Source: Nocardia puris (GTDB taxonomy: Bacteria > Actinomycetota > Actinomycetes > Mycobacteriales > Mycobacteriaceae). From it: 64,000 nt of DNA. This document shows positions 22,890 through 32,256 of this stretch, piece by piece. A program made the position numbers and the translations under genes. Location: assembly GCF_003315035.1 (NCBI RefSeq), contig NZ_QNRE01000008.1, forward strand, positions 1 to 64,000. The letters run 5' to 3'. Within the stretch, counting starts at the first letter, position 1. Each line of letters starts with the position of its first letter. Under the pieces are notes generated by a model. It did not search any database and had not been told where the DNA came from. It was given only the letters and a program-made list of their open reading frames with translations.

Positions 22890-24218
22890 ATGACCGACAA
22901 CGCATCGGCCGAGTTCGACCCTGCCCAGTGGTCCTTCGAGACCAAGCAGATCCATGCGGGCCAGGCCCCCGACGCCGCCACCAACGCCAGGGCGCTGCCG
23001 ATCTACCAGACGACGTCCTACACCTTCCGCGACACCGATCACGCGGCGGCGCTGTTCGGCCTGGCCGAACCGGGCAACATCTACACCCGCATCATCAACC
23101 CCACCCAGGACGTGGTGGAGCAGCGCATCAACGCGCTCGAGGGCGGCGTCGCGGCGCTGCTGCTGGCCTCCGGCCAGGCCGCGGAGACCTTCGCCATCCT
23201 GAACCTGGCGAACTCGGGCGACCACATCGTCTCCAGCCCGCACCTCTACGGCGGCACCTACAACCTCTTCCACTACTCGCTGCCCAAGCTCGGCATCGAG
23301 GTGTCCTTCGTCGAGGATCCCGATGATCTGGAGCAGTGGAAGGCCGCGATCCGGCCGAACACCAAGGCCTTCTTCGGCGAGACGGTCGCCAACCCGAGCA
23401 GCTCGGTCCTCGACATCCCCGGCATCGCCGGTGTCGCGCACGCCGCGGGCATCCCGCTCATCGTGGACAACACCGCCGCCACCCCGTACCTGATCCAGCC
23501 GCTGAAGCACGGCGCCGACATCGTGGTCCACTCGGCCACCAAGTACCTCGGCGGGCACGGCACGGCCATCGCGGGCGTGATCGTGGACGGCGGCACCTTC
23601 GACTGGACGGTCACCGACGAGCAGGGCGACGCCCGCTTCCCCGGCTTCACCACCGCCGACCCCAGCTACCACGGTGTGGTGTTCGCCGACCTCGGCGCGC
23701 CGGCGTTCGCGCTCAAGGCGCGGGTGCAGCTGCTGCGCGATCTGGGTTCGGCCGTGTCGCCGTTCAACGCCTTCCTGATCAGCCAGGGCATCGAGACGCT
23801 GAGCCTGCGCATCGAGCGCCACGTGCAGAACGCCAAGGCCGTGGCCGAGTTCCTCAGCGAGCACCCCGCCGTGGAGAAGGTCCACTACGCGGGCCTGCCG
23901 TCCTCGCCGTGGTACGAGCGCGGGCAGCAGCTGGCGCCCAAGGGTGTCGGTTCGATCGTGTCGTTCGAGCTGCGCGGCGGCGTGGACGCGGGCAAGAAGT
24001 TCGTCAACGCGCTCACCCTGCACAGCCACGTCGCCAATATCGGCGACGTGCGCTCGCTGGTGATCCACCCGGCGTCGACCACGCATTCCCAGCTCACGCC
24101 CGAGGAGCAGGTCACCACGGGCGTCACGCCCGGCCTGGTGCGCCTGGCCGTGGGCATCGAGGGGATCGACGACATCCTGGCCGACCTGCGAGCCGGTTTC
24201 GAAGCGGCCACGACGTGA
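22890..24218 (+). CDS. metY: O-acetylhomoserine sulfhydrylase
   Basis: PLP enzyme making homocysteine from O-acetylhomoserine and sulfide, the direct sulfhydrylation route to methionine. 442 residues, the usual length. Seen: KQIHAGQAPD near the N-terminus, IYTRIINPT, LLASGQAAE, and the PLP Lys (K218) in HSATKYLGGHGT. The start is ATG 22890 with GGAG eight bases ahead; a GTG five codons upstream is less likely. The gene lies behind the SAM-IV riboswitch and overlaps metX by four bases. Confidence 0.96.
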   Translation: MTDNASAEFDPAQWSFETKQIHAGQAPDAATNARALPIYQTTSYTFRDTDHAAALFGLAEPGNIYTRIINPTQDVVEQRINALEGGVAALLLASGQAAETFAILNLANSGDHIVSSPHLYGGTYNLFHYSLPKLGIEVSFVEDPDDLEQWKAAIRPNTKAFFGETVANPSSSVLDIPGIAGVAHAAGIPLIVDNTAATPYLIQPLKHGADIVVHSATKYLGGHGTAIAGVIVDGGTFDWTVTDEQGDARFPGFTTADPSYHGVVFADLGAPAFALKARVQLLRDLGSAVSPFNAFLISQGIETLSLRIERHVQNAKAVAEFLSEHPAVEKVHYAGLPSSPWYERGQQLAPKGVGSIVSFELRGGVDAGKKFVNALTLHSHVANIGDVRSLVIHPASTTHSQLTPEEQVTTGVTPGLVRLAVGIEGIDDILADLRAGFEAATT

Positions 24219-25393
24219 CCGTGAGCACCGATCAGGGCTACGCCCGGCCGTCGCGGCCGGCGGACGGTTCCGCGCCTTCGGGTGCGGAACTGCTGCCGCC
24301 GCCCGACGGCAGGCTGGGTCTCGTCGAGATCGGGGACGTGCGGCTGGAGAGCGGCGCGGTCATCCCCGATGTGCATCTCGCGGTGCAGCGGTGGGGCGAG
24401 CTGTCGCCCACGCTGGACAACGTGGTGCTCGTCGAGCACGCCCTGACCGGTGACTCGCACGTGGTCGGCCCGCCCGGCGGTGTCCACCAGCAGCCCGGCT
24501 GGTGGGACGGCATGGTCGGGCCGGGCGCGCCCATGGACACCGGCGAGTGGTGCGTCATCGCGGCGAACGTCCTGGGCGGCTGCAAGGGCAGCACCGGCCC
24601 GTCTTCGCTCGCGCCCGACGGCACTCCGTGGGGTTCGCGTTTCCCGTCCATCTCCATCCGCGATCAGGTGCGTGCCGAGGCGGCGCTCATGGACCGGCTG
24701 GGCGTCGAGCGGCTGGCCGCGGTGGTCGGCGGCTCGATGGGCGGGATGCGGGTGCTGGAGTGGATGATCGGCGCGCCCGAGCGCGTGGCCGCCGCGCTGG
24801 TGCTGGCCGTCGGCGCGCGCGCCACGGCCGACCAGATCGGCACCCAGACCACCCAGATCGCCGCCATCAAGGCCGATCCGGACTGGCAGGGCGGCGACTA
24901 CCACCACACCGATCGCGCGCCGACGACCGGTATGGGCATCGCGCGGCGCATCGCGCACCTCACCTACCGCACCGAGGGCGAGCTCGACCACCGCTTCGCC
25001 AACCAGGCGCAGGAGGGGGAGGATCCCCTGGCGGGCGGCCGGTACGCGGTGCAGAGCTACCTGGAGTACCAGGCCGAAAAGCTGTGCAGGCGTTTCGATC
25101 CCGCCACCTACGTGTTGCTGAGTGAGGCCATGAACCGCCACGACGTGGGGCGCGGGCGCGGCGGTATCGAGACCGCGCTCGCCGGCACCCCCGTGCCGTG
25201 CGTGGTGGGCGGTGTCGACTCCGACCGCCTCTACCCGCTGCACACCCAGCAGGAGCTGGCCGATCTGCTCCCCGGCTGCGCCGGCCTCGAGGTGGTGCAC
25301 TCCCGCGACGGCCACGACGGATTCCTCACCGAGGCCGCCGCCGTGTCGAAGCTGCTCACCGAGACCATGCGGCTGGCGCGCGAGAACCGCTGA
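24215..25393 (+). CDS. metX: Homoserine O-acetyltransferase
   Basis: Makes O-acetylhomoserine from homoserine and acetyl-CoA, the substrate of metY just upstream. About 392 residues of the alpha/beta hydrolase-like MetX family, with Ser174 in VVGGSMGGMRVLEW and the C-terminal Asp/His in SRDGHDGFL. GTG 24215 overlaps the metY stop as GTGA; a second GTG two codons on is also possible. Co-transcribed with metY under the riboswitch. Confidence 0.96.
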   Translation: MTVSTDQGYARPSRPADGSAPSGAELLPPPDGRLGLVEIGDVRLESGAVIPDVHLAVQRWGELSPTLDNVVLVEHALTGDSHVVGPPGGVHQQPGWWDGMVGPGAPMDTGEWCVIAANVLGGCKGSTGPSSLAPDGTPWGSRFPSISIRDQVRAEAALMDRLGVERLAAVVGGSMGGMRVLEWMIGAPERVAAALVLAVGARATADQIGTQTTQIAAIKADPDWQGGDYHHTDRAPTTGMGIARRIAHLTYRTEGELDHRFANQAQEGEDPLAGGRYAVQSYLEYQAEKLCRRFDPATYVLLSEAMNRHDVGRGRGGIETALAGTPVPCVVGGVDSDRLYPLHTQQELADLLPGCAGLEVVHSRDGHDGFLTEAAAVSKLLTETMRLARENR

Positions 25394-25514
25394 GCGCCGG
25401 ACGTTTTCGTCAGCTCGTCGCGCGAGTTCCGTTCGGCGCACGATGGTTTTCCCGAGACCGACGTACCCGCCGATGGTGGGTGGCGATACCTGGCGTGGGC
25501 GCTGACGCCCGGAT

Positions 25515-25838
25515 TCAGCCGACGCCGAGAGTGTTGATCGTCGCCGCGAGGAAGACGATCGAAGAGCCGAGCAGGCTCAGAGCCGCCACGTCGAAGGGCT
25601 TGCTGCGCACCGCGAGCAGGCCCACCCGCACGGTCGGCAGGCAGAGCCGGAAGGCCGCGGCGAGCAGGGCCGCGCCGCCGAAGAACAGCGCGCCGCGCCG
25701 CCAGCGGTCGGAGGCGACGAAGACGATCGCGACCACGATGACGAGCGAGACCACGACCATCGGCAGGTGACAGCGCAGGAAGTGCGCGGCCCGTCCGCCG
25801 CCCGTGTTGCGCCCGGCCGGCGCGTCGAGATCGGTCAC
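25515..25838 (-). CDS. DUF3017 membrane protein
   Basis: A 107-residue protein with three hydrophobic helices (MVVVSLVIVVAIVFV; RGALFFGGAALLAAAFRL; DVAALSLLGSSIVFLAATI). The RVGLLAVRSKPFDV loop and the final helix match the small actinobacterial family DUF3017, found beside folD or methionine genes. GTG 25838 chosen since upstream sequence overlaps the trmL region and lacks coding look. Function unknown. Confidence 0.75.
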   Translation of the reverse strand: MTDLDAPAGRNTGGGRAAHFLRCHLPMVVVSLVIVVAIVFVASDRWRRGALFFGGAALLAAAFRLCLPTVRVGLLAVRSKPFDVAALSLLGSSIVFLAATINTLGVG

Positions 25839-25902
25839 GGCACCGATTCTCGCAGACGCCCACCCGAGACCCGTCCCGCCCCGCATGACAAGCTGATGTG
25901 CT

Positions 25903-26367
25903 GTGCTGAAGCTGATGTTCCACGAGCCGTGCATCCCGGGCAACACCGGTAACGCGATTCGGCTGGCCGCGGGCACCGGGTGCGAGTTGCACCTGGTGGA
26001 GCCGCTGGGGTTCGACCTCTCGGAGTCGAAGCTGCGCCGCGCGGGCCTGGACTACCACGACCTGGCCTCGGTCACCGTGCACAAGGACCTCGAGGCCGCG
26101 TGGGCGGCGCTGCGCCCCGACCGCGTGTTCGCCTTCACCACCAAGGCCACGACCCGCTACACCGATATCGCCTACCGGCGCGGTGACGTGCTGCTGTTCG
26201 GCGCCGAGCCCTCCGGCCTGCCCGATCACGTGCTCGCCGACCCGCACATCACCGACGAAGTGCGCATCCCGATGCTGCCGGGGCGGCGGTCCATGAATCT
26301 GGCCAATGCCGCATCGGTCGCCGTGTACGAGGCGTGGCGGCAGTTCGGGTTCCCCGGCGCGGTGTGA
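25903..26367 (+). CDS. trmL: tRNA (cytidine/uridine-34-2'-O)-methyltransferase, SPOUT family
   Basis: 154 residues, the size of TrmL. It methylates the 2'-OH of the wobble base in certain tRNAs using SAM. Motifs: MFHEPCIPGNTGNAIRLAAGTG (N-terminal substrate and dimer contact), LLFGAEPSGLP, and the knot-forming IPMLPGRRSMNLANAASVAVYEAWRQ. Starts at GTG 25903. The gene corresponds in position to M. tuberculosis Rv3366. Confidence 0.93.
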   Translation: MLKLMFHEPCIPGNTGNAIRLAAGTGCELHLVEPLGFDLSESKLRRAGLDYHDLASVTVHKDLEAAWAALRPDRVFAFTTKATTRYTDIAYRRGDVLLFGAEPSGLPDHVLADPHITDEVRIPMLPGRRSMNLANAASVAVYEAWRQFGFPGAV

Positions 26368-26521
26368 ACGGCGGACGATCTCCGTCGCCCCGACGCGTGC
26401 TCCTCGTGCGCTGCACGGTGCCTGGCTTCTACCGCCCGGTCCGGTGCCGCGCGTCAAGGGCTTCCGCGAAAGCCGGACTCGACATCGTCGCGCGGGTTGT
26501 GGCGGCCCCGCCGGGGGCCCG

Positions 26522-26752
26522 TCAGTCGGCGATCTCGAAACGTTTGAAGCGGGAGGTGGCGCCCGCCGCGAGCCGGATGGACGACTTGGGCACGCCGAAG
26601 TGCTCGGCGAGGAGTTCGATGGCGGCCTTGTTGGCCTTGCCCTCCACGGCCGGGGCGCGAACATAGAGCTGGAGGGTGCCGTCGGGTTGCGTCTCGACCA
26701 GCGGGCCCTTGCGACTGTTCGGCTTGATCGTCACCCGCACTACGGTCGGCAC
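26522..26752 (-). CDS. DUF167 (YggU) family protein
   Basis: A 76-residue protein with the DUF167 pattern: VRVTIKPNSRKGP, LYVRAPAVEGKANKAAIELLAEHFGV, and the closing ATSRFKRFEI. The GTG at 26752 has a perfect AAGGAG site six bases ahead, which decides it against the long open frame upstream. Structure known in relatives (small alpha/beta fold), function not. Confidence 0.88.
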   Translation of the reverse strand: MPTVVRVTIKPNSRKGPLVETQPDGTLQLYVRAPAVEGKANKAAIELLAEHFGVPKSSIRLAAGATSRFKRFEIAD

Positions 26753-27071
26753 CAGGGGCTCCTTGATTCGTGCTCGCACAGGGGGAATCGGCGGGTGCGC
26801 CCGTGATTCAGCGCGCCCGTGATTCAGCGCGTCCGCATTTCGGTGCGGTCGCCGCCGTTGCGGTCGGTGCTCCGGCAGGTGAGGCGCCTTCTCGAAGCCG
26901 GCGTCGGCGGGCCGGCGGGGCAGCGGCCTGAACCGCCGTGTGCCCGCGTCGGCGCCGCCGTTGGCGTGGTGCGCGTCCGCGGCATGCCAGACCGTGCGGC
27001 TGCCGGATTCGACCGGCATGGTGGCGATTTCGGCGTCGGCACGTCGGTGCCGGTGGGGCGTCTTCGGCACG
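26753..27071. other. Intergenic region with a 16-bp tandem duplication
   Basis: No supported gene in about 320 bp. GCGCCCGTGATTCA occurs at 26798 and again at 26814, a 16-bp tandem repeat near the DUF167 start. The open frames crossing this region are Arg/Pro/His-rich and look non-coding. Confidence 0.45.
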
Positions 27072-28136
27072 TCAAGACTTTTCGGTGCGGTTCTCGCCGT
27101 TCTCCTGGTCCGCGCCGGAACCCGCCGCATCACCTGCGGCAGTGCCGGATTCGGCGGGGGCGGTGCCGGACTCGGCAGGCGCGGTCCCCGACCCGGTAGG
27201 CGTCGCCGTGCCTGATCCGGCAGGGGCACCGGTTTCGGTGGGCGCGGAGGCCGGGGCGCCCGCACCCTGCGCATGAGCACCACGCGACGACCGCGACTTG
27301 CGGCGGATCACGCGGACGAGGGCGTACCCGATCGCGCCGAGGACCGCGAGGAAACCGACCCACGGAATCGCCTTGCCCACGAACACGATCGCGTCCTTGC
27401 CCCAGTCCACGAACGAGTTCCAGCCCGCGGCGAGGCCTTCGAAGAAGTTGCTCGGATCGTCGGAGGAGGTCTCGGCGTCGGTGGTGATCTGAATCGTGAG
27501 GGTGGACAGCGCGACCTGGTCGTCGAGGCGGCGCTTCTGCGCGACGAGACTGTCGAGTTCACCCTGCCGATCCGACAGCGCCTCCTCGGCGGCGAGGAGA
27601 TCGGCGGTGTCGGCGGCGGTTTCGATGAGGGCGCGCAAGCGGTCCACCGAGGCGCGCAGCGCGGCGATCCTGGCGTCCAGATCTTCCCACTGCATGGTGA
27701 CGTCGTCGCGGTTGACGGTCACGCTGGTGAGCGTGCCGAGGCCGCCGAGCCCGTCGAGGAACTCGTCGGTCTTGTCGGCGGGCACGCGCACGGTGAGCGA
27801 GGCGCTGGGATCGAGGTCGTCGGTGCCCGGCTGTTCGGTGCGGCTGTCCACCCGCCCGCCCGCCCGCCGCACCTGGTCGATCACCTGCGCGGCGGCGCCG
27901 ATCGGATCACCCGAGGTGATCTCGACGTTGCCGCTCACCACCTCCTTGCGGTCCACGGTCTCGGGCGCCTGCTGCCGCTGGTCCGGCACCCCCTGCTCGC
28001 GCAACCCGGGCGGTGCGACGGGCGCGACCGTGGCGAGCCCCGGCGCGCTCCCGTCGGACCGCTCGTCGTCCCCACCGCACCCGACCAGCAGCCCCATCCC
28101 GAGCAGTCCGGCACACACCACCGCAAGCGTTCGCAT
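27072..28136 (-). CDS. DUF4349-domain lipoprotein
   Basis: 354 residues. Signal peptide with lipobox LLVGC at residues 16-20, then the DUF4349 domain: alternating strands (VVSGNVEITSGDP, SLTVRVPADKTDEFLDGLGGLG), a coiled-coil middle (residues about 155-205, DARIAALRASVDRLRALIE), and a membrane helix near 255-275 (VGFLAVLGAIGYALVRVI) followed by RRKSR. The tail of about 70 residues is low-complexity, with repeats of GSGTA and AESGTAP. It should sit on the outer face with one helix across the membrane. Function unknown; relatives are common in Actinobacteria. Confidence 0.85.
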   Translation of the reverse strand: MRTLAVVCAGLLGMGLLVGCGGDDERSDGSAPGLATVAPVAPPGLREQGVPDQRQQAPETVDRKEVVSGNVEITSGDPIGAAAQVIDQVRRAGGRVDSRTEQPGTDDLDPSASLTVRVPADKTDEFLDGLGGLGTLTSVTVNRDDVTMQWEDLDARIAALRASVDRLRALIETAADTADLLAAEEALSDRQGELDSLVAQKRRLDDQVALSTLTIQITTDAETSSDDPSNFFEGLAAGWNSFVDWGKDAIVFVGKAIPWVGFLAVLGAIGYALVRVIRRKSRSSRGAHAQGAGAPASAPTETGAPAGSGTATPTGSGTAPAESGTAPAESGTAAGDAAGSGADQENGENRTEKS

Positions 28137-28196
28137 ACTCGCAGGGTAACCGCCCCGGCGAACCCGGTCACCGATCCGCGCGCAATCCCGTCCGCA

Positions 28197-31100
28197 TCAC
28201 TGGAAGTCGCGAGATTTGGAGTGGATGCGCAGGTCGAGGGGCTGGAGGTGTTCGGCGAGGACGCTCACCGCGCCCTCGGCGTTCTGGACGCGGCCGCGGA
28301 TGAGCAGGGCGGGGGCGTGCTGGGCGAGGCGGCGGTGGCGCGCCCACAGGCCGACCGAGCAGACGACGTTCACCATGCCGGTCTCATCCTCCAGATTGAG
28401 GAAGGTGACGCCCGCGGCGGTGGCGGGCCGCTGCCGGTGCGTGACCGCGCCGCCGACCAGCACGCGGGACCCGTCGCGCACCGCGAGCAGTCCGGACGCG
28501 GGCACCACGCCGAGCGCGTCGAGGCGGGCGCGCAGGAATTCGGTGGGATAGCTGTCCGGGGAGACGCCGGTGGCCCACACGTCGGCGGCGGCCATCTCCA
28601 GATCGCTCATGCCGGGCAGGGTGGGCGCGGTGGTCGCGGCGCCGGTGCCGGGCAGCAGGCCCGCGCGCTCCCCCGCGGCCGCGCCCGCCGCCCACAGCGC
28701 CTCACGCCGGGTGAGGCCGAGGCTGCCGAGCGCGCCCGCCGTGGCCAGCGATTCCGCTTGGGCGACACTGAGTTCCACGCGTCCGGTGAGGTCGAGGAAC
28801 GAGGTGTAGAGGCTGCGGTCGCGCGCCGCGACAATGCGTTCGGCCAGGTCGGATCCGATGTGACGAACGGCGGCAAGTCCCAGCCGCACCTGCTTCCCGC
28901 CCCCTTCGAGGGTGGCCTCGGCGAGGCTGGCGTTGATATCGGAGCCGTGCACCACCACCCCGTGCCTGCGCGCGTCGGCCACCAGCGACTGCGGCGAGTA
29001 GAACCCCATCGGCTGCGCGCGCAGCAGCCCGGCGAGGAACGCGGCGGGATGGTGCAGTTTGAACCAGGCCGAGTAGTACACCAGCGCGGCGAAGCTCTGC
29101 GAATGGCTTTCCGGGAAGCCGAAATTCGCGAAGGCATAGAGCTTCTCGTAGATGCGGTCGGCGACCTCTCCTTCGATGCCGTGCCGCTCCTTCATCCCTT
29201 CGTAGAGGCGGGCTTTGAGCCGCTCCATGCGTTCGGGCGAGCGTTTGGAGCCCATGGCGCGGCGCAGCTGGTCGGCTTCGGCGGCGCTGAAACCGGCCAC
29301 GTCGACGGCGATCTGCATGAGTTGCTCCTGGAACAGCGGCACGCCGAGGGTGCGGCCGAGCGCGTTGATCAGCGACGGATGGTCGTAGTGCACCTTCTCC
29401 TGTTTGTTGAGGCGGCGGATGTAGGGGTGCACCGAACCGCCCTGGATCGGACCCGGCCGGATCAGCGCCACCTCCACCACCAAGTCGTAGAACTTGGTGG
29501 GCCGCAACCGGGGCAACGTCGCCATCTGCGCGCGCGACTCCACCTGGAACACGCCCACCGAATCGGCGCGCGAAAGCATCTCGTAGACAGCGGGTTCGGC
29601 CAGGTCGAGGGCGTGCAGATCCACCTCGACGCCCTCGTGCTCGCGCACCAGATCGATCATGTAGTGCAGCGCGGAGAGCATGCCCAGCCCGAGCAGGTCG
29701 AACTTCACCAGGCCCGCGGCGGCGCAATCGTCCTTGTCCCACTGCAATACGCTGCGCCCCGCCATGCGCGCCCACTCCACCGGGCACACATCGGCCACGG
29801 GCCGGTCACAGATCACCATGCCGCCCGAATGGATGCCGAGATGCCTTGGCAGGCCCTCCAATTCGGCGGCCAGTTCGAGCACCGGGGTGGGGATGTCGGT
29901 GCCGGCCTCGGTCTCGACACCGGTCCAGCGACTCACCTGCTTGCTCCACGCGTCCTGCTGGCCGGGCGAAAAGCCCAGTGCGCGTGCGGCATCACGCACC
30001 GCGGACTTACCGCGATAGGTGATCACATTGGCCACCTGCGCGGCGTAGGCGCGGCCGTACTTGGCGTAGACGTGCTGGATCGCTTCTTCCCGGCGGTCGG
30101 ATTCGATGTCGATATCGATGTCGGGCGGGCCGTCGCGCTCGGGCGAGAGAAACCGCTCGAACAGCAGCTCGTTGCGCACCGGGTCGACGTTGGTGATGCC
30201 GATGGCGAAGCAGACGGCGGAGTTGGCCGCCGAACCCCGGCCCTGGCACAGGATGTCGTTCTCCCGGCAGAACTCGACGATGTCGTGCACCACCAGGAAG
30301 TAGCCGGGGAAGCCGAGCTCGGCGATGACGCGGAGTTCGTAGTCGATCTGCCGGTAGGCCACGGGGTTTCCGGACGGCGGTCCGTAGCGACGGGCCGCGC
30401 CCTTGTAAGCGAGATCGCGCAGCCAGGAGTCCTCGTCGTACCCCTCCGGCACGTCGAACGGCGGCAGCTGCGGCGCGATGAGCCGCAAATCGAACGCGCA
30501 TTCGCGGGCCAGGGCCGCGGCGTCGGCCACCGCGTGCGGCGCGGCCGCGAACAGCCGCGCCATCTCCGCGCCCGACCGCAGGTGCGCGCCGCCGGTGGGC
30601 GCGAGCCAGCCCGCGATGTCGTCCAGGCCGCGCCGGGCCCGGATCGCGGCCAGCGCCATCGCGCGGCGGCGCTGCGCGGGACTCGCGAAATGCGCGCCGG
30701 TGGTGGCGACGGTGGGCAGGCCGAGCCGCCCGGCCAGGGCGAGCAGCAGGGCGTTGCGTTCGTCGTCCTCGGGGATGCCGTGGTGGGTGAGTTCCACCGC
30801 GACGCGGTCGAGGCCGAACCGCTCGGTGAGCTCGCGCAGCGCCGCCTCGGCGCGCGGCAACCGGGCGGCGCCCTCGGCCAGGTCCCGCGCCAGCGCCCGG
30901 CGCAGATGTCCTTTGCGGCAACCGGTCAGGATGTGCCAGTGCCCGCCCGCGGCGGCGGTGAGCGCGTCCAGGTCGTAGCGCAGCACGCCCTTCTCCCCCG
31001 CCGCCAGGTGCGCGGCGGAGATCTCGCGGGACAGACGGCGATACCCCTCCTGGCCGCGAGCCAGTACCAGCAGGTGCGGGCCGGACGGGTCGGGCTCGCC

Positions 31101-31631
31101 GGTGCGCGGCGCGGAATCCGGCGCGGCGGCGTGCACCTCGAGATCAGTGAGACCACCGGACAGGAAACCCGTTGCGGCGGAACTGTTCACACCGGAGGTG
31201 AACCGGCTCTGCGCACCGGCCTTGCGCTCCCCCGAAACACCCTCGCCCAGTGACAGTTCCGCCCCGAAGACCGTCGGCATCCCCCATTCCTTCGCGGCCT
31301 CGGCGAACCGCACGGTGCCGTAGAAGCCGTCGTGATCGGTGAGCGCGATCGCCTCCAGGCCGAGCCGCACCGCCTCCTCCACCAACTCCTCCGGCTGACA
31401 GGCGCCGTCGAGGAAGCTGTAGGCCGAATGGGCGTGCAGCTCGGCGTAGGGCACGACCGGGCCGTCGGGGCGGCGCACCGGATCCGCTTCGTACGGTTCA
31501 CGTTTGCGCGTCCACGCGGGACTGTCGCCGCCGTCGCCGGGGTACATGATGTCGGGGTTCGTCCGGCCCGGCCGGCCCGAGAGCACCCGTTCCATCTCCG
31601 CCCAGGAGGGCGGGCCGTTGCCCCAGCCCAC
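28197..31631 (-). CDS. dnaE2: Error-prone DNA polymerase III alpha subunit DnaE2
   Basis: Translesion replicative-type polymerase of the SOS mutasome; makes errors past DNA damage together with ImuA' and ImuB. 1144 residues. N-terminal PHP domain (VPYAELHAHSAYSFLDGA, ALTDHDGFYG), polymerase core with the catalytic Asp residues in GPPDIDIDIES, DIVEFCRENDILCQGRGSAANS, and a C-terminal OB domain (VNVVCSVGLW). GTG 31631 has GGAGGTGG six bases ahead; the frame continues upstream without coding look. It follows, 16 bases on, a TPR-like gene that has a LexA-type box at its start, so the pair should be damage-induced. Confidence 0.96.
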   Translation of the reverse strand: MGWGNGPPSWAEMERVLSGRPGRTNPDIMYPGDGGDSPAWTRKREPYEADPVRRPDGPVVPYAELHAHSAYSFLDGACQPEELVEEAVRLGLEAIALTDHDGFYGTVRFAEAAKEWGMPTVFGAELSLGEGVSGERKAGAQSRFTSGVNSSAATGFLSGGLTDLEVHAAAPDSAPRTGEPDPSGPHLLVLARGQEGYRRLSREISAAHLAAGEKGVLRYDLDALTAAAGGHWHILTGCRKGHLRRALARDLAEGAARLPRAEAALRELTERFGLDRVAVELTHHGIPEDDERNALLLALAGRLGLPTVATTGAHFASPAQRRRAMALAAIRARRGLDDIAGWLAPTGGAHLRSGAEMARLFAAAPHAVADAAALARECAFDLRLIAPQLPPFDVPEGYDEDSWLRDLAYKGAARRYGPPSGNPVAYRQIDYELRVIAELGFPGYFLVVHDIVEFCRENDILCQGRGSAANSAVCFAIGITNVDPVRNELLFERFLSPERDGPPDIDIDIESDRREEAIQHVYAKYGRAYAAQVANVITYRGKSAVRDAARALGFSPGQQDAWSKQVSRWTGVETEAGTDIPTPVLELAAELEGLPRHLGIHSGGMVICDRPVADVCPVEWARMAGRSVLQWDKDDCAAAGLVKFDLLGLGMLSALHYMIDLVREHEGVEVDLHALDLAEPAVYEMLSRADSVGVFQVESRAQMATLPRLRPTKFYDLVVEVALIRPGPIQGGSVHPYIRRLNKQEKVHYDHPSLINALGRTLGVPLFQEQLMQIAVDVAGFSAAEADQLRRAMGSKRSPERMERLKARLYEGMKERHGIEGEVADRIYEKLYAFANFGFPESHSQSFAALVYYSAWFKLHHPAAFLAGLLRAQPMGFYSPQSLVADARRHGVVVHGSDINASLAEATLEGGGKQVRLGLAAVRHIGSDLAERIVAARDRSLYTSFLDLTGRVELSVAQAESLATAGALGSLGLTRREALWAAGAAAGERAGLLPGTGAATTAPTLPGMSDLEMAAADVWATGVSPDSYPTEFLRARLDALGVVPASGLLAVRDGSRVLVGGAVTHRQRPATAAGVTFLNLEDETGMVNVVCSVGLWARHRRLAQHAPALLIRGRVQNAEGAVSVLAEHLQPLDLRIHSKSRDFQ

Positions 31632-31647
31632 GCGTCGCCACCTCCGC

Positions 31648-32100
31648 TCAATCGGTGAACCGCTCGGTCGATCCGCTCCCGACCGCCGCATCCACCCGGT
31701 CCAGGCCGGAGCGGATCATCTCGCCGTAGGCGTCGTCGGCCAGGATCCGCAGGTGTCCGCGCGCGATCGCCAATTGCATGCGGGCCGAGTCGAATTCGCC
31801 GAGCCTGCGGTGACTGTCGGCCAGGTTCAGGTAGAGCGAGGGCAGGAAGCAGCGCAGCCCCTCGTCGAGCGGGATACCGGGGCCGAAGACGGCGGCGAGC
31901 GCGCGCTGATCCCAGGCCAGCGCCTCCGCGTCGTTCTCTTGCAGGACGGCCAGATGGTGGGCCACCACGCACCGCTGTAGCGGGTAACCGGAGGGGTCGA
32001 GTTCGTCCCAGAGCGCGCGCAGCGCCCGCCGGGCCGCTTCCGGGTTCACGCCGCCGAGCCGCACCGCGGCAAAGATGTCCGCCATCCGATCGTCCGCCAT
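31648..32100 (-). CDS. TPR-like protein co-transcribed with dnaE2
   Basis: 150 residues of helical repeats; LYLNLADSHRRLGEFDSARMQLAIA and the preceding block look like tetratricopeptide pairs. No signal or membrane segment. The ATG at 32100 lacks a ribosome site, but a GATACT -10-like element lies about 8-13 bases upstream, suggesting a leaderless message. A near-perfect LexA box overlaps that promoter, and dnaE2 starts 16 bases after this gene's stop, so it would be an SOS gene. Function unknown; an adaptor for the mutasome is only a guess. Confidence 0.7.
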   Translation of the reverse strand: MADDRMADIFAAVRLGGVNPEAARRALRALWDELDPSGYPLQRCVVAHHLAVLQENDAEALAWDQRALAAVFGPGIPLDEGLRCFLPSLYLNLADSHRRLGEFDSARMQLAIARGHLRILADDAYGEMIRSGLDRVDAAVGSGSTERFTD

Positions 32101-32111
32101 GCGCACGAGTA

Positions 32112-32127
32112 TCGCACATATGTTCGA
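32112..32127 (-). promoter_or_regulatory. LexA (SOS) box upstream of the TPR gene and dnaE2
   Basis: TCGCACATATGTTCGA matches the actinobacterial SOS consensus TCGAACATATGTTCGA at 15 of 16 positions. It overlaps the probable promoter of the TPR-dnaE2 unit. Confidence 0.8.
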
Positions 32128-32195
32128 TTGTTTCGAGGTCGATTCGCACACCGGAATGACCCCTCGAGTATGTGACGATCGCCACTTGGCAGGTA

Positions 32196-32215
32196 AACTT
32201 ACTTCGGAGTAAGTT
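32196..32215. promoter_or_regulatory. Perfect 20-bp inverted repeat, TetR-type operator candidate
   Basis: AACTTACT-TCGG-AGTAAGTT lies 42-61 bases upstream of the SDR start. It is perfectly symmetrical, has the length of a TetR-family operator, and has no T-run, so a terminator is unlikely. No TetR gene is adjacent; the regulator would be elsewhere in the genome. Confidence 0.6.
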
Positions 32216-32256
32216 CGTGCCATCCGGGCAGTGCCGCCGACCGAAGGAGCAGCGAG

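Noticed and set aside
27273..31253. 1326-codon plus-strand open frame
   Set aside because: Antisense to the DUF4349 lipoprotein and dnaE2 genes, no ribosome site or recognisable domain; composition typical of a reverse-strand shadow.
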